DNA from: Candidatus Undinarchaeales archaeon
GTDB taxonomy: Archaea > SpSt-1190 > JASMDC01
Direction of reading: 5' to 3'
DNA length: 43,225 nt
NCBI GenBank assembly: GCA_030753015.1
Contig: JASMDC010000030.1
Coordinates: 1 to 43,225, forward strand
Position 1 is the stretch's first letter, and every line of letters begins with the position of its first letter. The notes beneath the pieces were generated by a model that saw only the letters and a program-made list of their open reading frames with translations, was not told where the DNA came from and searched no databases. Positions 25,634-33,870 of the stretch are shown piece after piece. The position numbers and the translations under genes are program-made.

Positions 25634-27181
25634 TCACTCTTTGCCCTGCTGCGACTCCAGGTAGATCTGGAGCCACAGAGGGAGCTCGAAGGCCTCCTCG
25701 ATGGTGGGGTTCCGCTTCTGCATCAGCTCGTCCCACGACGTGTCCTCTGCGAACCCGGTGGCCTCGTACAGCTGCTTGTAATGATCGTACTCCCGCTGCA
25801 CGCTGGGGACGTAGATGTGGAGCCCCGTTGCAGTGCCATGGGACTGGGCGTTGTGCTGCTCGGCAACGACCACCTGTCCGATGGACTTTATCACCTTGTT
25901 GGCAGCATCGCGCACTGCGGGTTCGTACTTCTCGTTGGCCGCGAGCCGCTCGGCCAGGTCACCCAGGTCCACGAGGGGCTCCGGGAAACCGAGCAAAGGA
26001 TTGGTGCCGAAGTGAAGGCTTGCGTCGTTGGCCTTGTTGAACTCCTCCATGGGGACCTTCGATCCGAGCAGAGCATCGGCCAATCCATCCACGGCCTCGG
26101 CCACCTTGGGCATCTTGGCCACCTCGGTGGCAGAGAGTGTCCTGAGGTTCTGCTGGTCGTTCTCGGCCTCCTTGACGATGAGGTAGCTCATCAGCTTGGG
26201 CGAGAGCTCGGGGCGCGGGCCGTCCTTGAAGGCCTTGGAGTACTTCTCCATGACCACAAGGGCACGGTTGCCCATGATGCCCTCGTAGGGCCAGCCCTCG
26301 GCGCCCTCATTCTCCTCGCTGGCCACCAGGAAGTCGGTGACGCTCCGTACTTGGTAGGCGCCCTCGGCCGATGCCATGAGGCACGCGTCGTACCCGAGCA
26401 CGTCGATCTTGACGCCCGTCTTCTGCTGGACCTTGCCCAGAGCCTCCTGGACCTGTGCCCAAGTCATGGAATCGGTACCCGCGGAATCATCGATAATCGA
26501 GCCGGTCCAGCCCATACCGTGGTCGGAGATGACGAGCATGTAGTTCTTCGCAGGGAAGTTCTGGACGCCCCACTCCACGAAGTCCTGGAGGTTCGCAGGA
26601 TCGGCCATGTCGATCTGACCTAGCTCACCCAGAACGGGGGAGTTGAGCTCGCCCTTAGTACCATCCTTCTGGAGGTGATAGCGCCGGGCACCGGTCCACG
26701 CTCGCTTGCCCATGTCGATCTTGCCGTCTGCCTTCTCGCCGCGGTCGAGCTGGACGATCACGTCCGCGTTGTCGGTGGAGCCTATCTTCTCCATATCGTC
26801 CACATCGGCGACCTGATAGGCCTCAAGATTGTTGTCCGCGGCGGAGTAGACGAGGATGGTCCACTCCTTGCCTTCGGCCTGGTCGTCCTGGGCAGCGTAG
26901 TTGAGCGGGATGGACGACGGGAGAGTGACCTGATAGTCACCCATATCGATGACGTTGCCTTGTTTGGCCTGTTCGGTCTCGATGACGTACGCCGGCTGAG
27001 GGTCCGTTCCGGGAGGCGGGAGCGTGTTGGGGAGCATGCCGCCACCGATGCCGACAATAGCACCACCGATGGTGGCTACAAGTCCAAGCCCTGCGGCGGC
27101 GTAGGTCGCCACCTGCTTGGTAGTAAGCCCCTCTTCCTTCTCGTTCGCTTCCGGTTCAGGTTCCTGCTCGACGTACATCAT
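25634..27181 (-). CDS. Membrane-anchored clostripain-family (C11) cysteine peptidase, copy 1
   Basis: C11 peptidase of 515 residues (clan CD, His-Cys dyad). Layout: acidic tail (1-17), E-E-G-L-T-T-K-Q-V, membrane helix (about 24-50), Pro-rich linker, the module motif V-I-D-M-G-D-Y-Q-V-T-L-P (77-88), then the catalytic domain starting at W-T-I-L-V-Y-S-A-A-D-N-N-L-E. Catalytic His is H221 (I-S-D-H-G-M-G-W) and catalytic Cys C267 (G-Y-D-A-C-L-M-A). The catalytic domain is expected outside the cell. GGAGGG precedes two adjacent ATG codons (27181, 27178). It follows copy 2 by eight bases. Confidence 0.92.
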   Translation of the reverse strand: MMYVEQEPEPEANEKEEGLTTKQVATYAAAGLGLVATIGGAIVGIGGGMLPNTLPPPGTDPQPAYVIETEQAKQGNVIDMGDYQVTLPSSIPLNYAAQDDQAEGKEWTILVYSAADNNLEAYQVADVDDMEKIGSTDNADVIVQLDRGEKADGKIDMGKRAWTGARRYHLQKDGTKGELNSPVLGELGQIDMADPANLQDFVEWGVQNFPAKNYMLVISDHGMGWTGSIIDDSAGTDSMTWAQVQEALGKVQQKTGVKIDVLGYDACLMASAEGAYQVRSVTDFLVASEENEGAEGWPYEGIMGNRALVVMEKYSKAFKDGPRPELSPKLMSYLIVKEAENDQQNLRTLSATEVAKMPKVAEAVDGLADALLGSKVPMEEFNKANDASLHFGTNPLLGFPEPLVDLGDLAERLAANEKYEPAVRDAANKVIKSIGQVVVAEQHNAQSHGTATGLHIYVPSVQREYDHYKQLYEATGFAEDTSWDELMQKRNPTIEEAFELPLWLQIYLESQQGKE

Positions 27182-27189
27182 TAACCCTC

Positions 27190-28683
27190 CTACTGGCCTC
27201 CCTTATTCTGATTCGCCCGCTCCTGGAGGAACTCGTCCCACTGGGTGTCCTCTGCGAAGTCGAGCTCACCGTACTTATCACCGTCGAAGGAGTCCTGGCC
27301 CTCTCCAGGTGGACCGTTGAAGGGCACGTATATGTGCAGCCCGTGGGCGTTGGGATGGCTGGTCTCGTTGTGCTGCTCGGCGACGACAACCTGGTCGACG
27401 GCCTCGATGACCTTTGCCGCGGCCTCGCGCACATCAGCGCCGTAGGCACCATTGGCAGAGACCTTCTCGGCCAGCTCTACTGCGTCCACGAGCGGCTCCT
27501 CAAACCACCACTGCCTCCCAAAGTGGAAGCTCTCCTCGGCGATCTTGTTGAACTCGCTGATGGGCACCTTGGACCCTCGCAGCGCCTCGGCGAATCCGTC
27601 CATGGCCTCGGCGACCTTGGGCATCTTCTCCACCTCGACGGCAGAGAGAGTAGGGAGGTTCCGCTGGTCGTTCTCGGCCTCCTTGACGATGAGGAAGCTC
27701 ATGAGCTTCGGAGTGAGCTCTGGGCGCTTACCGTCCTTGAAGGCCGTGGAGAACTTCTCCATGACCACCAGGGCCCGGTTGCCCATGATACCCTCGTAGG
27801 GCCAGCCCTCGGCACCCTCCAGCTCCTGGCTCGCCACCAGGAAGTCGGTGACGCTCCGTACCTGGTAGGCGCCCTCGGCCGACGCCATGAGGCAGGCGTC
27901 GTACCCGAGCACGTCGATCTTCACACCGGTGCGCTGCTGGACCTTGCCCAGTGCTTCCTGGACCTCGACCCAGGTCATCTCGTGGTCCCCGGAGGAGTCG
28001 TCCCCGATGGCCCCGGTCCATCCGGCGCCGTGGTCCGAGATGATGAGCATGTAGTTATCGGCGGGGTAGTTGTTCACACCCCACTCGAGGAAGTCCGCGA
28101 GCACGTCGGGATCGGCCATGTTGACCTGCCCGAGCTCGCCCATCATGGGGGAGTTGAGCTTCCCTTTCTCGGCGTCCTTCTGGAGGTGGTAGCGCCGGGC
28201 GCCGGTCCAGGCCCTCTCTCCCGAGTCGACCTGGCCCTCGGCGACCGTGCCGCGGTCGACTTGGATCACGACGTCCACGTACTTGTCAGAACCGACCGTC
28301 TCCATGTCGTCGTTGTCGGCCATGAGATACGGCTCGAGGTTGTTGTCGGCGGCCGAGTAGACGAGGACGGTCCACTCCTTGCCCTGCGTACGGGCGTCCT
28401 GGTCCGCATAGGTCAGGGGGAGGGACGAGGGGAGGGTTACCTTGTAGTCGCCCATGTCGATGACGTTACCCTGAGTGCTCTGTTCGGTCTCGGTCACATA
28501 GGCCGGACGCGGGGTCGTGTCCGGGGGCGGCTGGAACGGCGGAAGGATGTTGATCGCACCGCCGATGGCGGCTACGAGCCCAAGGCCCGCTGCGGTGTAG
28601 GCCGCGACCTGCTTGAACGTAAGCCCGTCCTCTTCTCGTTCCGGCGCTTCATCGTGCTCGTTCTCATTCTCGATATACATCAT
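27190..28683 (-). CDS. Membrane-anchored clostripain-family (C11) cysteine peptidase, copy 2
   Basis: A 497-residue paralogue of the downstream copy 1 with the same order: acidic tail, E-D-G-L-T-F-K-Q-V, one membrane helix, Pro-rich stretch, V-I-D-M-G-D-Y-K-V-T-L-P and the C11 domain with I-S-D-H-G-A-G-W and G-Y-D-A-C-L-M-A. Around the catalytic Cys it is almost the same as copy 1 at DNA level (three differences in 81 bases between 27841-27921 and 26330-26410), so the pair is a recent duplication or kept alike by gene conversion. AGGTGATC precedes the ATG at 28683; a GTG at 28689 is an alternative. The C-terminus ends W-D-E-F-L-Q-E-R like the others (D-T-Q/S-W-D-E). Confidence 0.92.
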   Translation of the reverse strand: MMYIENENEHDEAPEREEDGLTFKQVAAYTAAGLGLVAAIGGAINILPPFQPPPDTTPRPAYVTETEQSTQGNVIDMGDYKVTLPSSLPLTYADQDARTQGKEWTVLVYSAADNNLEPYLMADNDDMETVGSDKYVDVVIQVDRGTVAEGQVDSGERAWTGARRYHLQKDAEKGKLNSPMMGELGQVNMADPDVLADFLEWGVNNYPADNYMLIISDHGAGWTGAIGDDSSGDHEMTWVEVQEALGKVQQRTGVKIDVLGYDACLMASAEGAYQVRSVTDFLVASQELEGAEGWPYEGIMGNRALVVMEKFSTAFKDGKRPELTPKLMSFLIVKEAENDQRNLPTLSAVEVEKMPKVAEAMDGFAEALRGSKVPISEFNKIAEESFHFGRQWWFEEPLVDAVELAEKVSANGAYGADVREAAAKVIEAVDQVVVAEQHNETSHPNAHGLHIYVPFNGPPGEGQDSFDGDKYGELDFAEDTQWDEFLQERANQNKGGQ

Positions 28684-28699
28684 GATCACCTGTTGAACA

Positions 28700-30166
28700 T
28701 CACGGACCCGACGGGGTCTGCTTCATCTTCTCTGCCCGATCCTTGAGCCACTCGTCCCACTGGGTGTCCTCGGTGAACTCGAGCTGCTCGTACGCCTCGC
28801 CGTCGTAGGACCCTGCCCACCAGCTCGACGGGACGTAGATGTGCAGCCCGTGGGAGCCGGGATGGGTCGAGTTGTGGTGCTCGGCCACAATCACCTGGTC
28901 CACGGCCTCGATGACCTTGTTGGCGGCGAGCTTCACGTCCTTGCCATACTGGTCGTTTGCGGCGAGGTTCGTGGCCAGGTCGACCACGTCCACCAGGGGC
29001 GAGCCCCAGCCGTAGTCCTGGCTGTTGCCCTCAATGGTATTGAACTCGGTGACAGGGACCTCGGACGCACGCAGGGCGACGGCGAGCCCGTTCACGGCTG
29101 ATGCCACCTTGGGCATCTTCTCGAGCTCTGTTGAGGAGAGCGTGTCGAAAGTGGCGGTATCATTGGCGCCTTCCTTGACGATGAGGTAGGAGTAGAGCTT
29201 GGGCGTGAGCGCGGGGCGGTCGGTGTCCTTGAAGGTGCGGTTGAACTTCTCCATGACGTCCAGTGCCCGCTGGCTGATGATACCCTCGAAGGGCCAGCCC
29301 TCGACGCCCTCCAGCTCCTCGCTGGCCACCAGGAACCCGGCCGCGTCGCGGACCTGATAGGCGACCTCGGTCGATCCCATGAGGCAGGCATCGAATCCGA
29401 GGATGTCGATCTGTGCACCAGTGCGCTCCTTGACCCGCTCGAGCGCCTGGTCGAGCTCAGGCGTGGACATCTGTCCGGCGTGGTGTGAGCTGTCGTCGAT
29501 GAAGCCCTCCCAGCCCGAGCCGTGGTCGGCGATGATGAGCATGTAGTGCTTGGCGGGGAAGTTCTTGACGGTGAACTCCACGAACTCCGCCAGTGTCTCG
29601 GGAGCGGCCATGTCCACCTGTCCGAGCTCCGCTAGCACCGGTGAGTTGTAGTTGACCGGGTCGGTATCCTTCTGGATGTGGTAGCGCCGGGCACCGGTCC
29701 AGTCGCCGCCCTGGGGCGTGTCGGCGGTGTATCCGCGGTCCACCTGGACCACGACGTCCATGTAGTCGTTGGATCCCAGCTTCTCCATGTCGTTGATGTC
29801 GGTGAGCTGGTCGTTCTCGAGGTTGTTGTCGGAGGCGGAGTAGATCATGACGGTCCATTCCTTGGCCTCAGCGGGAACCCGGGCGTCCTCGCCGTAAACG
29901 AGAGGGATGTCCTTGGGCAGAGTGACCTGGTAGTCGCCCATGTCGATGGTGCCGCCCTTGACGGCGTCCTGCACTTCCGTGACATAGGCGGGCCGGTAGG
30001 GTCCAGTCCCCGACGCGGGGGTCGCGTCCATGGGTCCCACGGCCGTGCCGATGGCGCCACCTACGGCGGCTGCGAGGCCGAGGCCCAGTGCGGCGTACAC
30101 GCCCACCTTCTTGAGCGTGAGCCCTTCCTTCTCGTTCTCTATTTCCGTTTCGTACTCCGTCTCCAT
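28700..30166 (-). CDS. Membrane-anchored clostripain-family (C11) cysteine peptidase, copy 3
   Basis: The most diverged C11 paralogue, 488 residues. Its N-terminal module (K-E-G-L-T-L-K-K-V, then Y-A-A-L-G-L-G helix, T-I-D-M-G-D-Y-Q-V-T-L-P) is closest to that of the subtilase next to it, while the catalytic domain (I-A-D-H-G-S-G-W, G-F-D-A-C-L-M-G) groups with the other C11 copies. H-A-W-like tails are absent; it ends D-T-Q-W-D-E-W-L. GGGAG precedes three clustered ATG codons (30175, 30172, 30166); spacing favours 30166. The gap to copy 2 is 16 bases. Confidence 0.92.
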   Translation of the reverse strand: METEYETEIENEKEGLTLKKVGVYAALGLGLAAAVGGAIGTAVGPMDATPASGTGPYRPAYVTEVQDAVKGGTIDMGDYQVTLPKDIPLVYGEDARVPAEAKEWTVMIYSASDNNLENDQLTDINDMEKLGSNDYMDVVVQVDRGYTADTPQGGDWTGARRYHIQKDTDPVNYNSPVLAELGQVDMAAPETLAEFVEFTVKNFPAKHYMLIIADHGSGWEGFIDDSSHHAGQMSTPELDQALERVKERTGAQIDILGFDACLMGSTEVAYQVRDAAGFLVASEELEGVEGWPFEGIISQRALDVMEKFNRTFKDTDRPALTPKLYSYLIVKEGANDTATFDTLSSTELEKMPKVASAVNGLAVALRASEVPVTEFNTIEGNSQDYGWGSPLVDVVDLATNLAANDQYGKDVKLAANKVIEAVDQVIVAEHHNSTHPGSHGLHIYVPSSWWAGSYDGEAYEQLEFTEDTQWDEWLKDRAEKMKQTPSGP

Positions 30167-30203
30167 TATCATCATCTCCCGTCCCTGTCATATGATCCGG
30201 TAA

Positions 30204-31607
30204 TCATTGCTCCCCTTCCACTCCGTCGGGATTATCCGTCCCTGTGGGCGGTGGAGCGGAACCGGGATCGGACTGCAGAGCGCGGTCCAACTGGATAATG
30301 CCGTGGCCGTAATACTGATCCCAGCCGCTGCTGCCGCGGTCCAGCGCGGTGGTCTCAAGCGCGGTGCGCACCCGTTCTGGCGTGTTGAAATCGCTGGAAT
30401 AGCCGATCAGCACGGCGGCCGCCCCTGCCACGTGCGGCGCCGCCTGGGAGGTGCCGCTATTGTAGATGTAGGTGTCGTCAAGGCCGGTGGAGCCGATGTC
30501 CGATCCGGGCGCGGCCAGGTCTACAAAATCGCCGTAAGTGGAGAAACGAGAGCGGTTGTCGCTGGAGTCCGTAGACGCCACTGCAATCGTGTTCTCGTAG
30601 GCAGCCGGGTAGTCGATGGTGTTGCTGCCGGAGTTGCCGGCGGCAGTCACCACCGTCACGCCGTGCTCCACCGCATAATTGACGGCGTCTTCCAACGCCC
30701 TGGAGTTAAAAGGGGCTCCCAAGCTCAGATTAATGACGTCCGCACCGTTATCCGTGGCGAAGATAATGCCGTCGACGATGGCGGAGTACCTGCCGGCGCC
30801 GTTCGAACCCAGCACCTTGACCGGCATAATGCGCGCCCCCCACGAGACGCCGGCGACGCCCTCCCCGTTGTTGCTGACCGCCGCTGCAATTCCCGCCACG
30901 TGCGTACCGTGCCCCTGATCGTCCTGCGGGTTGTCGTCCCGGTTGACAAAGTCGTATCCAGGCACGATCTTGGCTGCCAGGTCAGGGTGGTCGAGGTCAA
31001 CCCCGGTGTCCAACACGGCGATTATGACCGAGTTCGATCCGGTACTCAGGTCCCACGCCTGCGGAGCCCGGATGCGCTGCGGGCCGTACTGCAAAGACCA
31101 ATATGTATCGTTGGGCGTTATGTCGAAAGCATGGGCCACGTAGTTCAACTCGGCATATTCCACCAGCCCTGAGTTGTTCAGCGCATCCAACAGTTTCTTG
31201 GCGTCACCATCGCCGGCGCGCAGCAGCTGAACGTCGAGGGAGGAGATCTCGCCCTCGATCCGCGCATCCAGGCCATCGATGAGCGCATCCGAGTCGCTCT
31301 TGTACAAATCTCTACTGAACTTCACCAGCACTTCGTCCGGCACGTACCCCTCGCTGTACACCATGGGGGTGCCCTCGGGAAGGGTGACCTGGTAGTCGCC
31401 CATGTCGATGACGTTCCCCTGGCTGCTGTGCTCGATCTCGGTCAGATAGGCCGGCCGCGGGGTCGTGCCCGGCGGGGGCGGGATGATACTTATGGCCCCG
31501 CCAATGGCGGCCACAATGCCCAGGCCCAGGGCGGCGTACCCGCCGACCTTCTTGAGCGTGAGCCCTTCCTTCTCATTCTCCAAGTCCGTTTCGTACTCCG
31601 TCACCAT
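30204..31607 (-). CDS. Membrane-anchored subtilase (S8) with the shared N-terminal module
   Basis: Serine endopeptidase, 467 residues. Residues 1-78 are the same module as in the C11 genes: Y-E-T-D-L-E-N-E-K-E-G-L-T tail, a helix at about 22-42, Pro-rich P-P-P-P-G, V-I-D-M-G-D-Y-Q-V-T-L-P. From about 88 (Y-V-P-D-E-V-L-V-K-F) a subtilase propeptide and catalytic domain begin: D200 (V-L-D-T-G-V-D), H233 (G-H-G-T-H-V-A-G), oxyanion Asn in A-A-G-N-S-G, S387 in G-T-S-Q-A-A-P-H (Q where M is usual). The catalytic part seems to use more A/T-ending codons than its neighbours. The TGATG overlap allows a start at 31613, but the ATG at 31607 has better distance to GGGAG. Confidence 0.93.
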   Translation of the reverse strand: MVTEYETDLENEKEGLTLKKVGGYAALGLGIVAAIGGAISIIPPPPGTTPRPAYLTEIEHSSQGNVIDMGDYQVTLPEGTPMVYSEGYVPDEVLVKFSRDLYKSDSDALIDGLDARIEGEISSLDVQLLRAGDGDAKKLLDALNNSGLVEYAELNYVAHAFDITPNDTYWSLQYGPQRIRAPQAWDLSTGSNSVIIAVLDTGVDLDHPDLAAKIVPGYDFVNRDDNPQDDQGHGTHVAGIAAAVSNNGEGVAGVSWGARIMPVKVLGSNGAGRYSAIVDGIIFATDNGADVINLSLGAPFNSRALEDAVNYAVEHGVTVVTAAGNSGSNTIDYPAAYENTIAVASTDSSDNRSRFSTYGDFVDLAAPGSDIGSTGLDDTYIYNSGTSQAAPHVAGAAAVLIGYSSDFNTPERVRTALETTALDRGSSGWDQYYGHGIIQLDRALQSDPGSAPPPTGTDNPDGVEGEQ

Positions 31608-31612
31608 GATCA

Positions 31613-32671
31613 TCACTCCCACTCCACCCAGTCGGGATTGTAGGTGCCCAGGGGCAGGTCGTCCCCGAACATCGATTGTGGTGAATACCCTAGTTGCGAA
31701 TAAGCGACATCCCGGGGGATGAGCAGATCGCGAACGTTGTTATCGGTGAGATAGGCCTTACCGTCGATGATCGTCTCGGTCCAGGCGTGACCTCCGCCCT
31801 TCATCGTCCCGAGCACCACCACCGAATCGTAACCCTTGGCCTCGAGCAGCGAGTTGGAGGCGAGTGCGTAGTCCTCGCAGTCCCCCCTGCCGAGGGAAGT
31901 GAGGAAGTGCTCCGGGTTCTGCCAGTAGTCGGTGTGACCGAGATGCTCGGCGTCGAAGAAGTACTTCCCCATGAGCGGTTTGCCGTCGGCGAACCGCATG
32001 AACTTGATACCGGATATGGTGTTCTCGCCGATATTTATTGAGCTGGGAAGGTCGCGGACCTCGAGGTTGTTGGCGTAGCCCTGGACGATCTCACTGTCCG
32101 GTGTGATGTAGGACGAGGGATCGTTGGGCATGTAGAAGCCCCGCTGTTCGCCGATCTCCTGGTGCCTGAGCGAGGGGAAGCCGTCGGGGATGCCATCGCT
32201 GTTCGCGTCAGCGTTATCGGGGTGGAGGTCGTAGGCGTCAGCGAGCCCGTCACCGTCCCGGTCGGGGAGCATGAAGTCGGGGTCCTTGCCGTCGATGATA
32301 CCGTCAGCGTCCACGTCAGGATTGGACCAATCCCAGTCCCGGCCGTCGAGGATGCCGTCCCCGTCGATGTCGGGATTACCGGGGTGAGGGTCGATGGAGT
32401 CGTAGAGGTGGTCGCCGTCGGCGTCCGCCATGGCCTGTTCGGGAGAGAGCGTGGGAACGCTGTCGTCGCCCAGCACACGGGTCTTGGGGGGCCCGGGCTC
32501 GGCCTCCTTGCCGAGCAGTGCACCAAGGACGAGCCCACCGGTGATGGTGAGGCCGACCGCTATGAATCCCTTGGCCACAGATTCGGCGTTGAGGTCCTCG
32601 GTGACCGTGTAGCCGTCGGCCGCCGTGGCGGTCCCGGCCTCATCGGTCTCGAGGTCGATGTCCATCGCCAT
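31613..32671 (-). CDS. Membrane-anchored transglutaminase-like protein with Ca-binding TSP3-type repeats
   Basis: A 352-residue protein: acidic tail (1-30), membrane helix (about 34-54), a run of Asp-rich D-x-D-x-D-G-x-x-D repeats (about 83-165, thrombospondin type 3-like, calcium-binding), then a transglutaminase/cysteine-peptidase-like domain with C265 in R-G-D-C-E-D-Y-A, H295 in G-G-G-H-A-W-T-E and D310 in T-D-N-N. The Cys-His-Asp order fits the superfamily; it could cut, cross-link or amidate other surface proteins. The ATG is fused to the stop of the SPFH-like gene (TGATG), with GAGGGGAAC before it. A longer homologue is at 39252. Confidence 0.85.
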   Translation of the reverse strand: MAMDIDLETDEAGTATAADGYTVTEDLNAESVAKGFIAVGLTITGGLVLGALLGKEAEPGPPKTRVLGDDSVPTLSPEQAMADADGDHLYDSIDPHPGNPDIDGDGILDGRDWDWSNPDVDADGIIDGKDPDFMLPDRDGDGLADAYDLHPDNADANSDGIPDGFPSLRHQEIGEQRGFYMPNDPSSYITPDSEIVQGYANNLEVRDLPSSINIGENTISGIKFMRFADGKPLMGKYFFDAEHLGHTDYWQNPEHFLTSLGRGDCEDYALASNSLLEAKGYDSVVVLGTMKGGGHAWTETIIDGKAYLTDNNVRDLLIPRDVAYSQLGYSPQSMFGDDLPLGTYNPDWVEWE

Positions 32672-33651
32672 CAGTTCCCCTCCCGTACTTCGAGCTCATA
32701 TCCACTCTCGTCGATCTCGTACACCTGGACGCCGTACACGTCCTCGAAGGAGGGGATGATGTGCATGTCCTTGCCCTGGCCTCGCATGTGGAGCGACGCC
32801 TCGAAGTCCTCGATGACCTTGGACGGATCGTTCTGGATATCCTGGTAGAACTGCTGGGCGGCTTTCTTGAGCTCGCCCTTGAAGTAGGGGACACGGTCGC
32901 GTTCGAATGTCTTGACCGCCTCCTCGCCCTCGAAGGCAGCGAGCGTGGCCTCGTCCTTGTACTGCTTCTGGACGGGTTCGAGGTACTCGTTCAGTGTCGC
33001 CTGGACCACCTGGGTGCCCACATATTCGAGCGTTGTCTTCAACGCGCCCTCACGCGAGGAGAACTGCATCCAAATGGCGTCCTTCTCCTGCTCGGAGAGC
33101 GGGCCGTTACCTCCGTTGATCCTGGAGGTCTCGATGGTCTCGATAAGCTTGTGGTAATCGGTCCGGGCATCGAACTGCGCCAGGTTCTCGACGCTGTAGG
33201 ACACCTGGCCGTGGATGTACGCTTCCTTGGCGGCGTCGGCCTTCTGACCGGTGTAGGTTGCGAGCTGCCCGACGGGGATGTCGATGTCGACCGTCTGACG
33301 TTCAAGGGACACCTCCTCGTAGCTGGAGAATGGGACTGGGAGACGAAGGACGAACTTGCTTCCATCGGTCTCGTTCTCGATGTAGCGGGTGCCACCTTCG
33401 AAGTCGAGGATGCCCCGTTCATCGAGCTGGACGGACTCGTGGATGATGGCGCCGGTGTTGGGAGGGACGATACCGACCGTGGACACCATACCGAAACCGA
33501 CCCCGAGGGAGGCGAGACCGAGGCCGATGTACTTGCCGACGGTCATGGCCTGCGCGCCCAGCGGCAGGTCCGAGAACTTAGTTACTTCCTCCTCACGGTT
33601 GTCCGGTTGTAGGTCTTCCTCTTTGAGCTTCTCGTCCTCAAGGTTCCTCAT
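32671..33651 (-). CDS. SPFH/band-7-like membrane protein
   Basis: First gene of the peptidase operon, 326 residues. A charged cytoplasmic tail (1-35) and one membrane helix (about 36-62) are followed by G-I-V-P-P-N-T-G-A-I-I, then a beta-rich stretch and V-S-L-E-R-Q-T-V-D-I-D-I-P with G-Q-V-S-Y-S-V-E-N-L-A-Q-F, the pattern of SPFH domains (band 7, prohibitin, HflK/C). A Gln/Glu/Lys-rich helical region (about 180-290) follows. SPFH proteins form ring scaffolds and in bacteria (HflKC) hold membrane proteases, so a scaffold for the downstream peptidases is plausible, but this is inference. GGGGG lies 10 bases before the ATG. Confidence 0.65.
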   Translation of the reverse strand: MRNLEDEKLKEEDLQPDNREEEVTKFSDLPLGAQAMTVGKYIGLGLASLGVGFGMVSTVGIVPPNTGAIIHESVQLDERGILDFEGGTRYIENETDGSKFVLRLPVPFSSYEEVSLERQTVDIDIPVGQLATYTGQKADAAKEAYIHGQVSYSVENLAQFDARTDYHKLIETIETSRINGGNGPLSEQEKDAIWMQFSSREGALKTTLEYVGTQVVQATLNEYLEPVQKQYKDEATLAAFEGEEAVKTFERDRVPYFKGELKKAAQQFYQDIQNDPSKVIEDFEASLHMRGQGKDMHIIPSFEDVYGVQVYEIDESGYELEVREGN

Positions 33652-33750
33652 TTCGGTTACCCCCTAGTTTCATACGTCCGTCCCCGTAGCCACGGCTGCG
33701 GCATGCCATACTGTACCGTGGCGTCCGGACCTCATTCGCCACCCTTCCGA

Positions 33751-33760
33751 CCTTATATAG
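33751..33760 (-). promoter_or_regulatory. TATA-like promoter of the peptidase operon
   Basis: Minus-strand CTATATAAGG, the best TATA match in the 219-base gap. Transcription would begin near 33730, giving a leader of about 80 bases before the SPFH-like gene, long for this genome. Confidence 0.6.
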
Positions 33761-33777
33761 GTTGTTCCTCCATATAT

Positions 33778-33789
33778 CGGAAAATTCCG
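33778..33789. promoter_or_regulatory. Inverted repeat upstream of the peptidase-operon TATA box
   Basis: CGGAA-AA-TTCCG, five-base arms. It begins about 18 bases upstream of the TATA element on the transcribed strand, a usual place for an archaeal activator site. The gene before it encodes a TrmB-like regulator. Confidence 0.4.
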
Positions 33790-33819
33790 CGAGAAACGCA
33801 TCACTACGGCTTAGTTACA

Positions 33820-33829
33820 ACTCCGGAGT
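33820..33829. promoter_or_regulatory. Perfect ten-base palindrome in the regulator-operon gap
   Basis: ACTCCGGAGT, between the TrmB-like gene stop (33871) and the peptidase-operon promoter. Possible operator or part of the regulator gene terminator. Confidence 0.35.
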
Positions 33830-33870
33830 ACGGTGGAAAAAGACACGTTATGACGGATGCGGCGCAGGGT

